This document shows, piece after piece, positions 17,093 to 24,841 of a stretch of DNA of 39,149 bases (positions within the stretch are counted from its first letter, which is position 1; each line of letters begins with the position of its first letter). The DNA comes from UBA3064 sp023258775 (GTDB lineage: Bacteria > Pseudomonadota > Gammaproteobacteria > Burkholderiales > Burkholderiaceae_E), in contig JBIKXS010000030.1 of assembly GCA_044355655.1 (NCBI GenBank), positions 1-39,149 of the forward strand, written 5' to 3'. The notes under the pieces were generated by a model. It saw only the letters and a list, made by a program, of their open reading frames with translations. It ran no database searches and had not been told where the DNA came from. A program made the position numbers and the translations under genes.

Positions 17093-18466
17093 ATGAGTTT
17101 TGAAATGTTGGACGATGAACCGGCACCGGAAGGTGCGGTCATCAAAGTGGTGGGGGTTGGCGGAGCAGGGGGTAATGCGGTCAATCACATGATTTCACGC
17201 GGTGTGCAAGGCGTTGAATTCATTGCGATGAACACCGATAAGCAGGCACTGATTAAATCGGGTGCTCCCTACACGATCCAGCTGGGTGAAGCCGGACTCG
17301 GCGCCGGGGCAAACCCGGAAGCTGGGCGCGACTCGGCGCGCGCGCGCGAAGAGGAAATTCGAGCGGCACTTGAGGGCGCGAATATGGTCTTTTTGACCGC
17401 TGGCATGGGAAAGGGCACAGGCACCGGGGCCTCGCCCGTGGTTGCCTCGATTGCCAAGGAGATGGGGATTCTTACCGTCGGGGTTGTCACCAAGCCTTTT
17501 GATTTCGAAGGCGTCAGGAAGATGAAAGTGGCCGAGGCGGGCATTGATGCCTTGGTCGAACATGTCGACTCGCTGATCGTGGTTTTAAATCAGAAGCTCT
17601 TTGATGTGATGGACGAGGATGCAAGCCTGCAAGATGCTTTCAAGCAGGCCGATAATGTTTTGCATAACGCGGTGGCTGGTATTGCGGAAATCATCAATGT
17701 GCCTGGGCTGGTGAACGTGGATTTTGCTGATGTGCGTACGGTCATGGCCGAGCAGGGTAAGGCGATGATGGGCATCGGGGAGGCTGCGGGCATGGATCGT
17801 GCGCGTATCGCTGCCGAGCAGGCAGTGGCGTCGCCTTTGCTCGATGGTGTTGATCTAAACGGTGCGCGTGGCGTGATCGTAAACATCACGGCCGCCCAAA
17901 ACCTCAAGCTGCGCGAAACCAATGAAGTCATTAACACGATCCGTGAATTCTGTTCGGACGATGCCACCATCATTCACGGTACTGTGTTTGACGACAACAT
18001 GGGCGACAGCCTCAGGGTGACGGTTGTTGCAACCGGCATTGGCAGGAATCGGATCATGACTAAGCCGCCAGTCCTGGTGAGTTCGCCGGTGGCTTTGCCA
18101 AGAACAGGGACCTATGACGCAGCCCCAAGTGCTGCCCACTCCGGATCGATGTTGCACCAACCGTCGCTGAGTCAAACTCCTGCGCCTGCGCCAATCACGC
18201 CTTCGGCTTTTTCCTCGCCCTCTGTGCCATCACCTGCATTCCAGGCAGCGATGTCAGCACCGCCCACCCAATCGGTCACTAGCGGGATGCCGATTAACGC
18301 CCAGGCAGCGAGCGCTCAGCCTTCCAGTGTCTACAGTCCCAATCTCGACACGCCGACGGTTTGGCGTGACCCGCGAGCTGCGGCCTCTGCCCGAGTTGCT
18401 GCTCTGGAAGAAAGCGGTGTTGAAAAGCTCGATATACCGGCCTTTTTGCGCAGGCAGGCTGATTAG
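17093..18466 (+). CDS. ftsZ: Cell division GTPase FtsZ
   Basis: Tubulin-like GTPase that forms the Z ring. It has 457 residues, longer than E. coli FtsZ (383) because of a long Ser/Pro/Ala-rich linker (about 320-430). The N-terminal GTP-binding loop is GVGGAGGNAV and the catalytic T7 loop is NVDFADVRTVM. The C-terminal peptide LDIPAFLRRQ binds FtsA and other partners. One residue is odd: the tubulin signature reads GMGKGTGTGAS, with K107 where the canonical sequence has glycine. GGAGGG about 7 nt before the ATG is a strong ribosome-binding site. A 69-bp gap separates it from ftsA. Confidence 0.98.
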   Translation: MSFEMLDDEPAPEGAVIKVVGVGGAGGNAVNHMISRGVQGVEFIAMNTDKQALIKSGAPYTIQLGEAGLGAGANPEAGRDSARAREEEIRAALEGANMVFLTAGMGKGTGTGASPVVASIAKEMGILTVGVVTKPFDFEGVRKMKVAEAGIDALVEHVDSLIVVLNQKLFDVMDEDASLQDAFKQADNVLHNAVAGIAEIINVPGLVNVDFADVRTVMAEQGKAMMGIGEAAGMDRARIAAEQAVASPLLDGVDLNGARGVIVNITAAQNLKLRETNEVINTIREFCSDDATIIHGTVFDDNMGDSLRVTVVATGIGRNRIMTKPPVLVSSPVALPRTGTYDAAPSAAHSGSMLHQPSLSQTPAPAPITPSAFSSPSVPSPAFQAAMSAPPTQSVTSGMPINAQAASAQPSSVYSPNLDTPTVWRDPRAAASARVAALEESGVEKLDIPAFLRRQAD

Positions 18467-18486
18467 GAAGGGTTAAGCCTGTTAAA

Positions 18487-18530
18487 TCAGAAGGGCCCTG
18501 CGGGCTAGTGTCAGAAGGGCCCTGCGGGCT
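18487..18530 (+). repeat. Direct repeat of 20 bp, two copies, hairpin-forming
   Basis: An identical 20-mer occurs at 18487-18506 and 18511-18530, separated by AGTG (24-bp period). Each copy contains GGGCCCTGCGGGCT, which folds as a short GC stem around TGC. The pair lies just after ftsZ. Without a T run it is not a classical terminator. It could mark the end of the cluster, or be a dispersed intergenic repeat. No other copy was noticed in the window. Confidence 0.7.
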
Positions 18531-18598
18531 CATGCGGCGAGAAGTCCTGGAACCCCACCCCAGGCGCTCGCCAAACCACCCTCCAAGTGGCGGGGGAA

Positions 18599-18614
18599 CG
18601 GGCGCTTGCGCCCG
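18599..18614 (+). other. GC-rich hairpin upstream of the peroxiredoxin gene
   Basis: CGGGCGC (18599-18605) and GCGCCCG (18608-18614) form a perfect 7-bp stem with a two-base gap, realistically GGGCG-CTTG-CGCCC. It lies 46 bp before the peroxiredoxin start within the 193-bp spacer after ftsZ. There is no U-run, so its role (attenuation, mRNA 5' structure, or none) is open. Confidence 0.4.
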
Positions 18615-18659
18615 GTCTTCCCGATACACTCCCGCTCTTTTAACCCCACGGAGAAACCC

Positions 18660-19160
18660 ATGATTAAAGTCGGCGATCACCTGCCCGAAGCAACCCTTTT
18701 TGAGTTTTTCGATGTTGAAGCCAATGGCTGCAGCGTCGGTCCCAATGCGTTTAAGACAAGCGACATCGTCAAAGGTAAGAAGATTGCCGTGTTTGGTCTT
18801 CCTGGCGCCTTCACCCCAACTTGTTCGGCCCAGCATGTGCCTGGCTATGTCAGCCATGGCGCCGATTTGAAAGCAAAAGGGATCGATGAGATTTGGTGTG
18901 TTTCAGTGAATGACGCTTTTGTGATGGGCGCTTGGGGACGTGAGCAACAGGCGGCAGGCAAAGTTCGCATGATGGCCGACGGTAGCGCCGAACTGACCAA
19001 AGCGATGGGTCTTGAGCTGGACCTAACGGCCCGTGGCTTAGGTGTTCGTTGTCAGCGCTTTTCAATGGTGATCGACGATGGCGTCGTCACCCAGTTCAAC
19101 CTTGAAGCGCCTGGCAAGTTTGAGGTATCAAGCGCTGAAGCGATGCTTGCCAAGCTCTAA
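18660..19160 (+). CDS. Peroxiredoxin, Prx5 type
   Basis: Thiol peroxidase reducing hydrogen peroxide or organic hydroperoxides. It has 166 residues in a thioredoxin fold. The active-site block PGAFTPTCSAQHVPGY contains the peroxidatic Cys55 with the Thr and Pro that position the peroxide. The third catalytic residue, Arg, lies in the GVRCQRFSMV region. Other cysteines (near 24, 88 and 132) might act as resolving thiols, but 1-Cys chemistry with glutaredoxin or glutathione is common in this group. ATG 18660 is supported by GGAG upstream and the usual MIKVGDHLPEA start. Between ftsZ and lpxC, ending in its own terminator. Confidence 0.94.
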   Translation: MIKVGDHLPEATLFEFFDVEANGCSVGPNAFKTSDIVKGKKIAVFGLPGAFTPTCSAQHVPGYVSHGADLKAKGIDEIWCVSVNDAFVMGAWGREQQAAGKVRMMADGSAELTKAMGLELDLTARGLGVRCQRFSMVIDDGVVTQFNLEAPGKFEVSSAEAMLAKL

Positions 19161-19187
19161 GGCCTTGCGGGCCTTTGCGGGTTTTTT
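19159..19187 (+). terminator. Rho-independent terminator after the peroxiredoxin gene
   Basis: AAGGCC (19159-19164) pairs with GGCCTT (19170-19175) around TTGCG. After TGCGGG there is a run of six T (19182-19187). The stem overlaps the stop codon. The T run is displaced by about 6 nt from the stem, so termination may be partial and allow read-through into lpxC, which starts only 9 bp later. Confidence 0.55.
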
Positions 19188-19196
19188 CGGGGCGCG

Positions 19197-20123
19197 ATGC
19201 TAAGGCAGCGAAGCTTGCGTGAGCCGGTTTGTACCACCGGCGTTGGCCTGCATAGCGGGCAACGGGTAAGACTTTGTCTGCGGCCAGCGCCGGTCGATAG
19301 TGGCATTGTGTTTTGGCGTACCGACTTAGAGCCTGCGCTGGCAATTCCAGCGCAAGCTCACGCTGTCAACGACACCCGAATGGCTTCAACGCTAAGCATC
19401 AGTGACGATAAGGGCCAGGTCGTCCGCGTGGCCACGGTCGAGCACCTGATGTCTGCACTCGCTGGCCTTGGCATCGACAACTTGCATATCGAGGTCGATG
19501 CGCCAGAAATACCTATTCTCGACGGGTCCTCGGGCTCTTTTGTTTATTTGATTCGGGCTGCTGGCGTGGTTGAACAGGCTGCAGCCAAGCGCTTCATTCA
19601 GGTCCTCAAGCCCATTGAAGTTCGAGAAGGTGACAAATGGGCGAGACTGGAGCCACACTTCGGTTTTAAGTTGCGTTTTGGTATCGATTTTCAACACCCT
19701 GCTATCGATGGCACGGTGCAAGAAGTCGAAGTCGACTTTTCCAAAGACTCCTACGTCGATGCCGTTGCCCGGGCGCGCACCTTTGGCTTTATGCGTGACA
19801 TCGAACATTTGCGCGCTTCGGGCCTCGCACAAGGCGGCAGCCTAGACAATGCCATTGTGATGGATGAATTTCGAGTCCTCAACGATGAGGGGCTGCGCAC
19901 GGATGATGAGTTTGCCAAACACAAGTTACTCGATGCCATCGGAGATCTTTACTTGCTGGGCAGGCCGCTTTTAGCATCGTACGCTGCCTACAAGTCGGGT
20001 CATGCGTTGAATAATCAGCTCTTGAGGGCATTACTTGCCGATCAGACGGCCTGGGATGAAATTTCTTTTGCCGAGCGAAGTAAAGCACCTTCGCGTTACG
20101 CAAGAGACTGGGCCTATGCTTAA
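19197..20123 (+). CDS. lpxC: UDP-3-O-acyl-N-acetylglucosamine deacetylase
   Basis: Zinc deacetylase catalysing the committed step of lipid A synthesis. It has 308 residues, standard length, with the two-layer duplicated LpxC fold. The N-terminus contains TGVGLHSG and the zinc ligands are H83 (VEHLMSAL), H242 and D246 (HKLLDAIGD). DAPEIPILDGSS is the conserved substrate-tunnel region. ATG 19197 starts 36 bp after the peroxiredoxin stop. Shows the organism makes lipopolysaccharide. Faces dciA tail to tail. Confidence 0.97.
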   Translation: MLRQRSLREPVCTTGVGLHSGQRVRLCLRPAPVDSGIVFWRTDLEPALAIPAQAHAVNDTRMASTLSISDDKGQVVRVATVEHLMSALAGLGIDNLHIEVDAPEIPILDGSSGSFVYLIRAAGVVEQAAAKRFIQVLKPIEVREGDKWARLEPHFGFKLRFGIDFQHPAIDGTVQEVEVDFSKDSYVDAVARARTFGFMRDIEHLRASGLAQGGSLDNAIVMDEFRVLNDEGLRTDDEFAKHKLLDAIGDLYLLGRPLLASYAAYKSGHALNNQLLRALLADQTAWDEISFAERSKAPSRYARDWAYA

Positions 20124-20131
20124 AGGCCTCG

Positions 20132-20154
20132 AAAAAGGCTAGCTCGAGCGAGCC
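20132..20154 (-). terminator. Rho-independent terminator of dciA
   Basis: Read on the reverse strand, GGCTCGCTCGAGCTAGCC is an almost perfect inverted repeat (one mismatch) followed at once by TTTTT (20136-20132). The dciA stop TAG (20141-20139) lies within the right arm, so the terminator starts inside the coding region. It occupies the 15-bp gap between the convergent lpxC and dciA genes. Confidence 0.65.
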
Positions 20155-20600
20155 CCTTGCTCGTTTTGTCGTTGGGCTGACCTAAGCAATCGTCTGAGGC
20201 TTTGCGCAAGACCCGGATCGCTTACCTGTTGTTCGAGCTTGCCAAGCGCAGTCTTTGCTGCCGGACTCAAGGGACTTCGCGCTTTCGTCACTGGCTTTGG
20301 CGCTTGGTGGTAAGGCCTTGCTTTGATCTTGATGTCCTCAAATGACCAGCCCTGAGCTCTGAGAAACCGCAGCAGCGATGGGCTTTGCTGTCTGAGTCTT
20401 GATGCCATCGCACCACTTGCCAAAAGCACCAGCATATTGCCACGCAGGCCGCAGACCTCAAGCTTTAAACCAGTGTGGGCTTGCAGTTGCGCTTGCAGGC
20501 GACCTAGGCTTTGCGCCTCACGCATCAGCGTAGCAGCCTGGGGGTCGAGTTCGAGCCAGCTGATCATCGCCCGGCTGCTTGGTAGATGTTGTTGCGTCAT
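20139..20600 (-). CDS. dciA: DciA-type (DUF721) protein, putative helicase loader
   Basis: DUF721/DciA proteins load or assist the replicative helicase DnaB in bacteria lacking DnaC. It has 153 residues from the ATG at 20600; an earlier in-frame start would give 177. The N-terminal DUF721 region (about 10-95) shows the pattern of short helices, LKLEVCGLRGNMLVLLASGAMASRLRQ, then LLRFLRAQGWSFEDIKIKARP; no catalytic motif is expected. The C-terminal ~50 residues are basic and probably disordered. The identification rests on this pattern and on the lpxC-dciA-secA order common in Burkholderiales. Divergent from secA with 63 bp between. Confidence 0.75.
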   Translation of the reverse strand: MTQQHLPSSRAMISWLELDPQAATLMREAQSLGRLQAQLQAHTGLKLEVCGLRGNMLVLLASGAMASRLRQQSPSLLRFLRAQGWSFEDIKIKARPYHQAPKPVTKARSPLSPAAKTALGKLEQQVSDPGLAQSLRRLLRSAQRQNEQGARSS

Positions 20601-20631
20601 GGTTCTTGTTCGCACTTTAGCGTATTGGCAG

Positions 20632-20647
20632 GTTTGCCGCGGCAAAC
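20632..20647. promoter_or_regulatory. Perfect 16-bp palindrome between dciA and secA
   Basis: GTTTGCCGCGGCAAAC is fully self-complementary (8+8). It lies in the 63-bp divergent spacer, 16 bp before the secA ATG and 31 bp before that of dciA. TTGGCA (20625-20630) immediately to its left could be a -35 for secA, with a weak -10 right of the palindrome. It would make either a dimer-binding operator or a hairpin in the secA leader. Confidence 0.55.
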
Positions 20648-20663
20648 TGTTAAACTCGAGCGG

Positions 20664-23495
20664 ATGTTCCAAGGGCTACTTACCAAAATTTTTGGCAGTC
20701 GCAATCAGCGGTTGCTTAAGCAATACCAACAGGTTGTTGGGCGTATCAATGCGCTTGAAGCCTCGTTGAAGGACTTATCCGATGAGGCGCTCGCCGGGAA
20801 AACCCCGCTTTTTAGAGAACGGATAAGTCGGGGTGAGTCGCTCGATGCGCTTTTGCCTGAGGCCTTTGCGGTTTGTCGCGAGGCAAGCAGAAGGGTCATG
20901 GGCATGCGCCATTTCGATGTGCAATTGGTCGGTGGCATGGTTTTACACCATGGCAAGATCGCCGAGATGCGCACTGGTGAAGGCAAGACCCTCATGGCGA
21001 CCTTGCCCGCTTATTTAAACGCGCTCACTGGCCAAGGCGTGCACGTGGTGACGGTCAATGATTATCTTGCCGCGCGCGATGCCGAATGGATGGGTAGGCT
21101 TTATCGATTTCTGGGTTTGCGCGTGGGTGTGATCGTGTCCCAACAAGACGGCGCTGCCAAGCATGAGGCCTATGCTGCAGACATCACCTACGGTACCAAC
21201 AACGAATATGGTTTTGATTACCTTCGCGACAATATGGAATATGCGGCTGCAGACCGCCGTCAGCGGCAGCTTGCCTTTGCGATTGTTGACGAGGTCGATT
21301 CAATTCTTATCGACGAGGCAAGAACACCGCTAATTATTTCGGGGCAGGCCGAGGATCAAACCGAGCTCTACACCGTACTTAACCAAGTGCCGCCTCTTTT
21401 AAGTCGAATGGCGCATGAGCCCAAGCCGCAAGAACCTGAACCCGAGGGCGATTACTGGGTTGATTTGAAGTCCTTTGCGGTGCATTTGTCTGAACAAGGG
21501 CACGAACACGCCGAAGCAATCCTTCAACGCATGGGTTTGCTTCCTGCGGGTGCATCGCTCTACGATCCGGCCTACATTGCCCTTATGCACCACCTGATGG
21601 CCGCTTTGCGGGCCCACAGCCTTTATGTGATCGACCAGCACTATGTGGTGCAAAACCGTGAAGTTATTATTGTCGACGAGTTCACGGGCCGATTGATGCA
21701 GGGCAGGCGTTGGTCGGATGGCTTGCATCAGGCCATTGAAGCCAAGCAAGGTGTGCCGATTCAACCAGAGAACCAAACACTTGCTTCCATCACCTTTCAG
21801 AACTACTTCCGGATGTACAGCAAGTTGTCGGGTATGACTGGGACGGCAGACACTGAAGCCTTCGAGTTTCAGGAAATCTACGGCCTTGAAACGGTGGTGG
21901 TGCCAACCCACCGACCGATGATTCGTGACGATCGTCAGGATCAGGTGTTTCGTACGGCGCGTGAAAAGTACGGCGCGATTCTCAGCGATATTCGCGACTG
22001 CCATGCTCGCGGGCAACCGGTGCTTGTTGGTACGACCTCCATTGAGAATTCTGAATTGATCTCAGGCTTGCTTGCCAAAGAGAAGCTGCCGCATCAGGTG
22101 CTCAACGCTAAACAACATGCGCGCGAAGCGGAAATCGTTGCCCAGGCAGGCAGGCCAGGGGTGATAACGATCGCAACGAACATGGCCGGTCGCGGCACCG
22201 ATATTGTGCTCGGCGGCAATGTTGAAAAGCAGGTTGGTTTTCTTGAAGCCGATGAGGCAATTGAGGCCGGCCAAAGGCAAGTGCAAATCGATGCACTTCG
22301 CGGCGAGTGGCAGTCCCTTCACGACAAAGTTATTGCCGAGGGCGGCCTACATATTATCGGCACCGAGCGCCATGAATCGCGTCGGATCGATAACCAGCTG
22401 CGCGGGCGTTCAGGGCGTCAGGGCGATCCTGGTAGTTCCCGCTTTTACCTTTCAATGGAAGATCCCCTGCTTAAGATATTTGCCGGTGAGCGCCTGATGG
22501 CGATCATGGATAAGCTGAAACTGCCCGAAGGCGAGGCGATCGAGGCAGGAATGGTGTCGCGCTCGATTGAATCAGCTCAGCGCAAAGTTGAAGCGCGCAA
22601 CTTTGATATCCGCAAGCAATTGCTTGAATACGACGATGTCGCAAATGATCAGCGCCGGATAATTTATAAAGATCGAAATGACATTCTCGATGCCAGCGAT
22701 GTCCGCGAGCGTATCGATAGTTTGCGCCATCAGGTGCTTGAAGCCTTGTTCCGAGAGCATGTGCCGCATGAATCGATGGAAGAGCAGTGGGATCTGGAAG
22801 CTTTGCAGAGCACGCTTGCGGGCGAATGGCAACTGCATGCGAGCGTCAGGCAGTGGGCTAATGAGCAGGGCCAGGCAGACGATGAGGCCTTGTTGAACAT
22901 GCTGATTACCAAAGCTGATGAGGTCTACGCCGCTAAGTTGGATGCGGCCGGTTTAGAGCCCTTCTCGGCATTCGAAAAAACCGTGCTTTTGCAGGCTATC
23001 GATAATCACTGGCGTGATCATTTGGCTACGCTTGATTATCTTCGCCAAGGTATCCACCTTCGCGGCTATGCCCAGAAGAATCCAAAGCAAGAATACAAGC
23101 GCGAGGCTTTCGAGCTCTTTGCGCGTTTGCAAGAGCGGATCCGCATGGATGTGGTGAAACTGCTCATGACGGTCACTATTGCGTCACCCGAGCAGGCGCA
23201 AGCTGCCGCGGCGATGCAGGCTCAACAACAGGCGGGTTTGCAGATCAAACTCATTCACAGCGATGCAGAGGCAGCAGGCATAGGCATGCAAGCGGCAAGC
23301 GAGGCTCAAGCCGGCCCTGTTGATACCGAGTCACTTGCACTGGCTGCCCAGCAATTGCCTGGCTCGGCGCAGTCGCGAGAAACGCAAGCTGCACAGCAGC
23401 CCTTGAGGCGCTTCGGCGAAAAGGTCGGTCGCAACGATCCTTGTCCCTGTGGTTCGGGAAAGAAGTTTAAGCAGTGTCATGGCCGTGTGGCCTAG
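20664..23495 (+). CDS. secA: Preprotein translocase ATPase SecA
   Basis: Motor of the Sec pathway, driving unfolded preproteins through SecYEG. It has 943 residues. Walker A MRTGEGKT ends at K108-T109, DEVDSILIDEARTPLIISG gives the DEAD-type Walker B, and NMAGRGTDIVLGG plus ERHESRRIDNQLRGRSGRQGDPG (recognisable in pieces) form the second helicase lobe. The C-terminus carries the zinc-binding, SecB-interacting tail NDPCPCGSGKKFKQCHG. I chose ATG 20664 because it gives the standard MFQGLLTKIFGSRNQR start. No secM-like ORF is seen upstream. Overall complete. Confidence 0.98.
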   Translation: MFQGLLTKIFGSRNQRLLKQYQQVVGRINALEASLKDLSDEALAGKTPLFRERISRGESLDALLPEAFAVCREASRRVMGMRHFDVQLVGGMVLHHGKIAEMRTGEGKTLMATLPAYLNALTGQGVHVVTVNDYLAARDAEWMGRLYRFLGLRVGVIVSQQDGAAKHEAYAADITYGTNNEYGFDYLRDNMEYAAADRRQRQLAFAIVDEVDSILIDEARTPLIISGQAEDQTELYTVLNQVPPLLSRMAHEPKPQEPEPEGDYWVDLKSFAVHLSEQGHEHAEAILQRMGLLPAGASLYDPAYIALMHHLMAALRAHSLYVIDQHYVVQNREVIIVDEFTGRLMQGRRWSDGLHQAIEAKQGVPIQPENQTLASITFQNYFRMYSKLSGMTGTADTEAFEFQEIYGLETVVVPTHRPMIRDDRQDQVFRTAREKYGAILSDIRDCHARGQPVLVGTTSIENSELISGLLAKEKLPHQVLNAKQHAREAEIVAQAGRPGVITIATNMAGRGTDIVLGGNVEKQVGFLEADEAIEAGQRQVQIDALRGEWQSLHDKVIAEGGLHIIGTERHESRRIDNQLRGRSGRQGDPGSSRFYLSMEDPLLKIFAGERLMAIMDKLKLPEGEAIEAGMVSRSIESAQRKVEARNFDIRKQLLEYDDVANDQRRIIYKDRNDILDASDVRERIDSLRHQVLEALFREHVPHESMEEQWDLEALQSTLAGEWQLHASVRQWANEQGQADDEALLNMLITKADEVYAAKLDAAGLEPFSAFEKTVLLQAIDNHWRDHLATLDYLRQGIHLRGYAQKNPKQEYKREAFELFARLQERIRMDVVKLLMTVTIASPEQAQAAAAMQAQQQAGLQIKLIHSDAEAAGIGMQAASEAQAGPVDTESLALAAQQLPGSAQSRETQAAQQPLRRFGEKVGRNDPCPCGSGKKFKQCHGRVA

Positions 23496-23538
23496 CATCA
23501 TTCAAAGCACGATGACCAGCTAACAAGGAGATCGGTGC

Positions 23539-24786
23539 ATGGCAGCAGGACTCCAAGCTCCCAACCCAGAAGATTTGCTCGCGGTTGAGGGTATGCGCAT
23601 CGGCACAGCGCGTGCCGGGATTAGAAAACCGGGTAAACGTGATCTCCTGGTCTTGCAGTTTGATCCGGGGTCGGTCGCTTCAGCAGTCTTCACCCGGAAT
23701 CGTTTTTGTGCTGCACCAGTTCATGTTTGCCGCAAACACTTAAGCGAGAGTCAGGGTTTGATTCGCGCCCTGGTGGTCAACACAGGAAATGCCAATGCAG
23801 GCACAGGGCAGGCGGGCCTCGTGCTGGCCCAGGAAACTTGTGATCATCTCGCCTCAATGCTTCAGGTGCCTGCATCTCAGGTATTACCCTTTTCCACTGG
23901 CGTGATTCTTGAGCCCTTGCCGTTTGACCGATTGATTGCTGGCCTACCTGAAGCCTTGCAAGCGGCTGAACTTGGCAGCGATGGTTGGTTGCAGGCCGCT
24001 GAGGCGATCATGACGACCGACAGCTTGCCCAAGGCCGCATCGATGGCAGTTGAGTGCGGCGGTAAGCGCTATCATTTGAGCGGTATCTCCAAAGGTGCAG
24101 GCATGATTAGACCCAACATGGGTACCATGCTTGCGGTCATTGTCTGTGATGCAACAATTTCGCCGGGGCTGCTCGATTGCTGGGTGAAAGACATCAGTGA
24201 GCAAAGTTTTAACCGTATCACTGTGGACGGCGACACCTCGACCAACGACTCGTTTTTGCTGGTCTCGACGGCAGCCAAGTCCTCGAGCACGGGCTCGGTC
24301 ATTGATACTGATGAGCATCCCGACGCTGCCCCACTCAAGCAGGCAATGCTGCAACTTGCCCAAAGGCTTGCGCAGGCGATTGTGCGCGATGGCGAAGGTG
24401 CTACGAAATTTATAACCATTAAGGTCGAACAGGCGGCAAGCCAAACAGAAGCATCGCAAGTTGCTTATGCGATTGCACACTCGCCGCTTGTGAAAACGGC
24501 TTTTTTTGCCTCCGATCCCAATCTTGGTCGGATCCTTTGTGCGGTTGGCTATGCCGGGATCGATGATTTGGACGTTCAGAAGGTGGACTTGTTTTTGGAC
24601 GAAGTCCATGTTGCAAGCCAGGGCGGTCGCCACCCGGATTACCAGGAGGAAGCCGGCCAGCGCGTGATGAAACAGCAAGACATCACTGTGCGGGTGATTC
24701 TGGGACGTGGTTTGGAGGAAACCACGGTATGGACCTGCGATTTTTCTCATGACTACGTTTCGATCAATGCCGACTACAGGTCCTAA
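23539..24786 (+). CDS. argJ: Bifunctional ornithine acetyltransferase / NAGS
   Basis: Transfers the acetyl group from N-acetylornithine to glutamate, recycling acetyl in arginine synthesis; many members also make N-acetylglutamate from acetyl-CoA. It has 415 residues. KGAGMIRPNMGTMLAVI contains the self-cleavage site before T196, which becomes the catalytic nucleophile of the beta subunit. VVNTGNANAGTG and DGDTSTNDS are also diagnostic. AAGGAG precedes ATG 23539 by about 10 nt. Whether this enzyme is mono- or bifunctional cannot be told from sequence. Confidence 0.96.
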   Translation: MAAGLQAPNPEDLLAVEGMRIGTARAGIRKPGKRDLLVLQFDPGSVASAVFTRNRFCAAPVHVCRKHLSESQGLIRALVVNTGNANAGTGQAGLVLAQETCDHLASMLQVPASQVLPFSTGVILEPLPFDRLIAGLPEALQAAELGSDGWLQAAEAIMTTDSLPKAASMAVECGGKRYHLSGISKGAGMIRPNMGTMLAVIVCDATISPGLLDCWVKDISEQSFNRITVDGDTSTNDSFLLVSTAAKSSSTGSVIDTDEHPDAAPLKQAMLQLAQRLAQAIVRDGEGATKFITIKVEQAASQTEASQVAYAIAHSPLVKTAFFASDPNLGRILCAVGYAGIDDLDVQKVDLFLDEVHVASQGGRHPDYQEEAGQRVMKQQDITVRVILGRGLEETTVWTCDFSHDYVSINADYRS

Positions 24787-24841
24787 AACCAAGCCAGCCT
24801 CGCCTGGCCGAGCAAGGTCACGCGCTTTGGAGCAGGCAGCA

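Noticed and set aside
18602..18630. Promoter for the peroxiredoxin gene (TACACT at 18625-18630)
   Set aside because: No acceptable -35 at 16-18 bp; the nearest TTGCGC is only 13 bp away and part of a hairpin.
18294..18857. 187-codon reverse open frame over the ftsZ 3' end, spacer and peroxiredoxin gene
   Set aside because: Overlaps two real genes; the SPQGPSD repeat in it is just the translated 20-bp intergenic repeat.
20586..20663. Longer SecA start in the dciA-secA spacer
   Set aside because: The added 26 residues are translated promoter sequence including the palindrome; SecA proteins begin at the MFQGLLTKIFG-like segment.
21399..22016. 205-codon reverse open frame inside secA
   Set aside because: Antisense shadow of the SecA ATPase region; no domain recognised.
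23944..24792. 282-codon reverse open frame opposite argJ
   Set aside because: Long but antisense to a fully conserved gene, with no recognisable domain and no ribosome-binding site.
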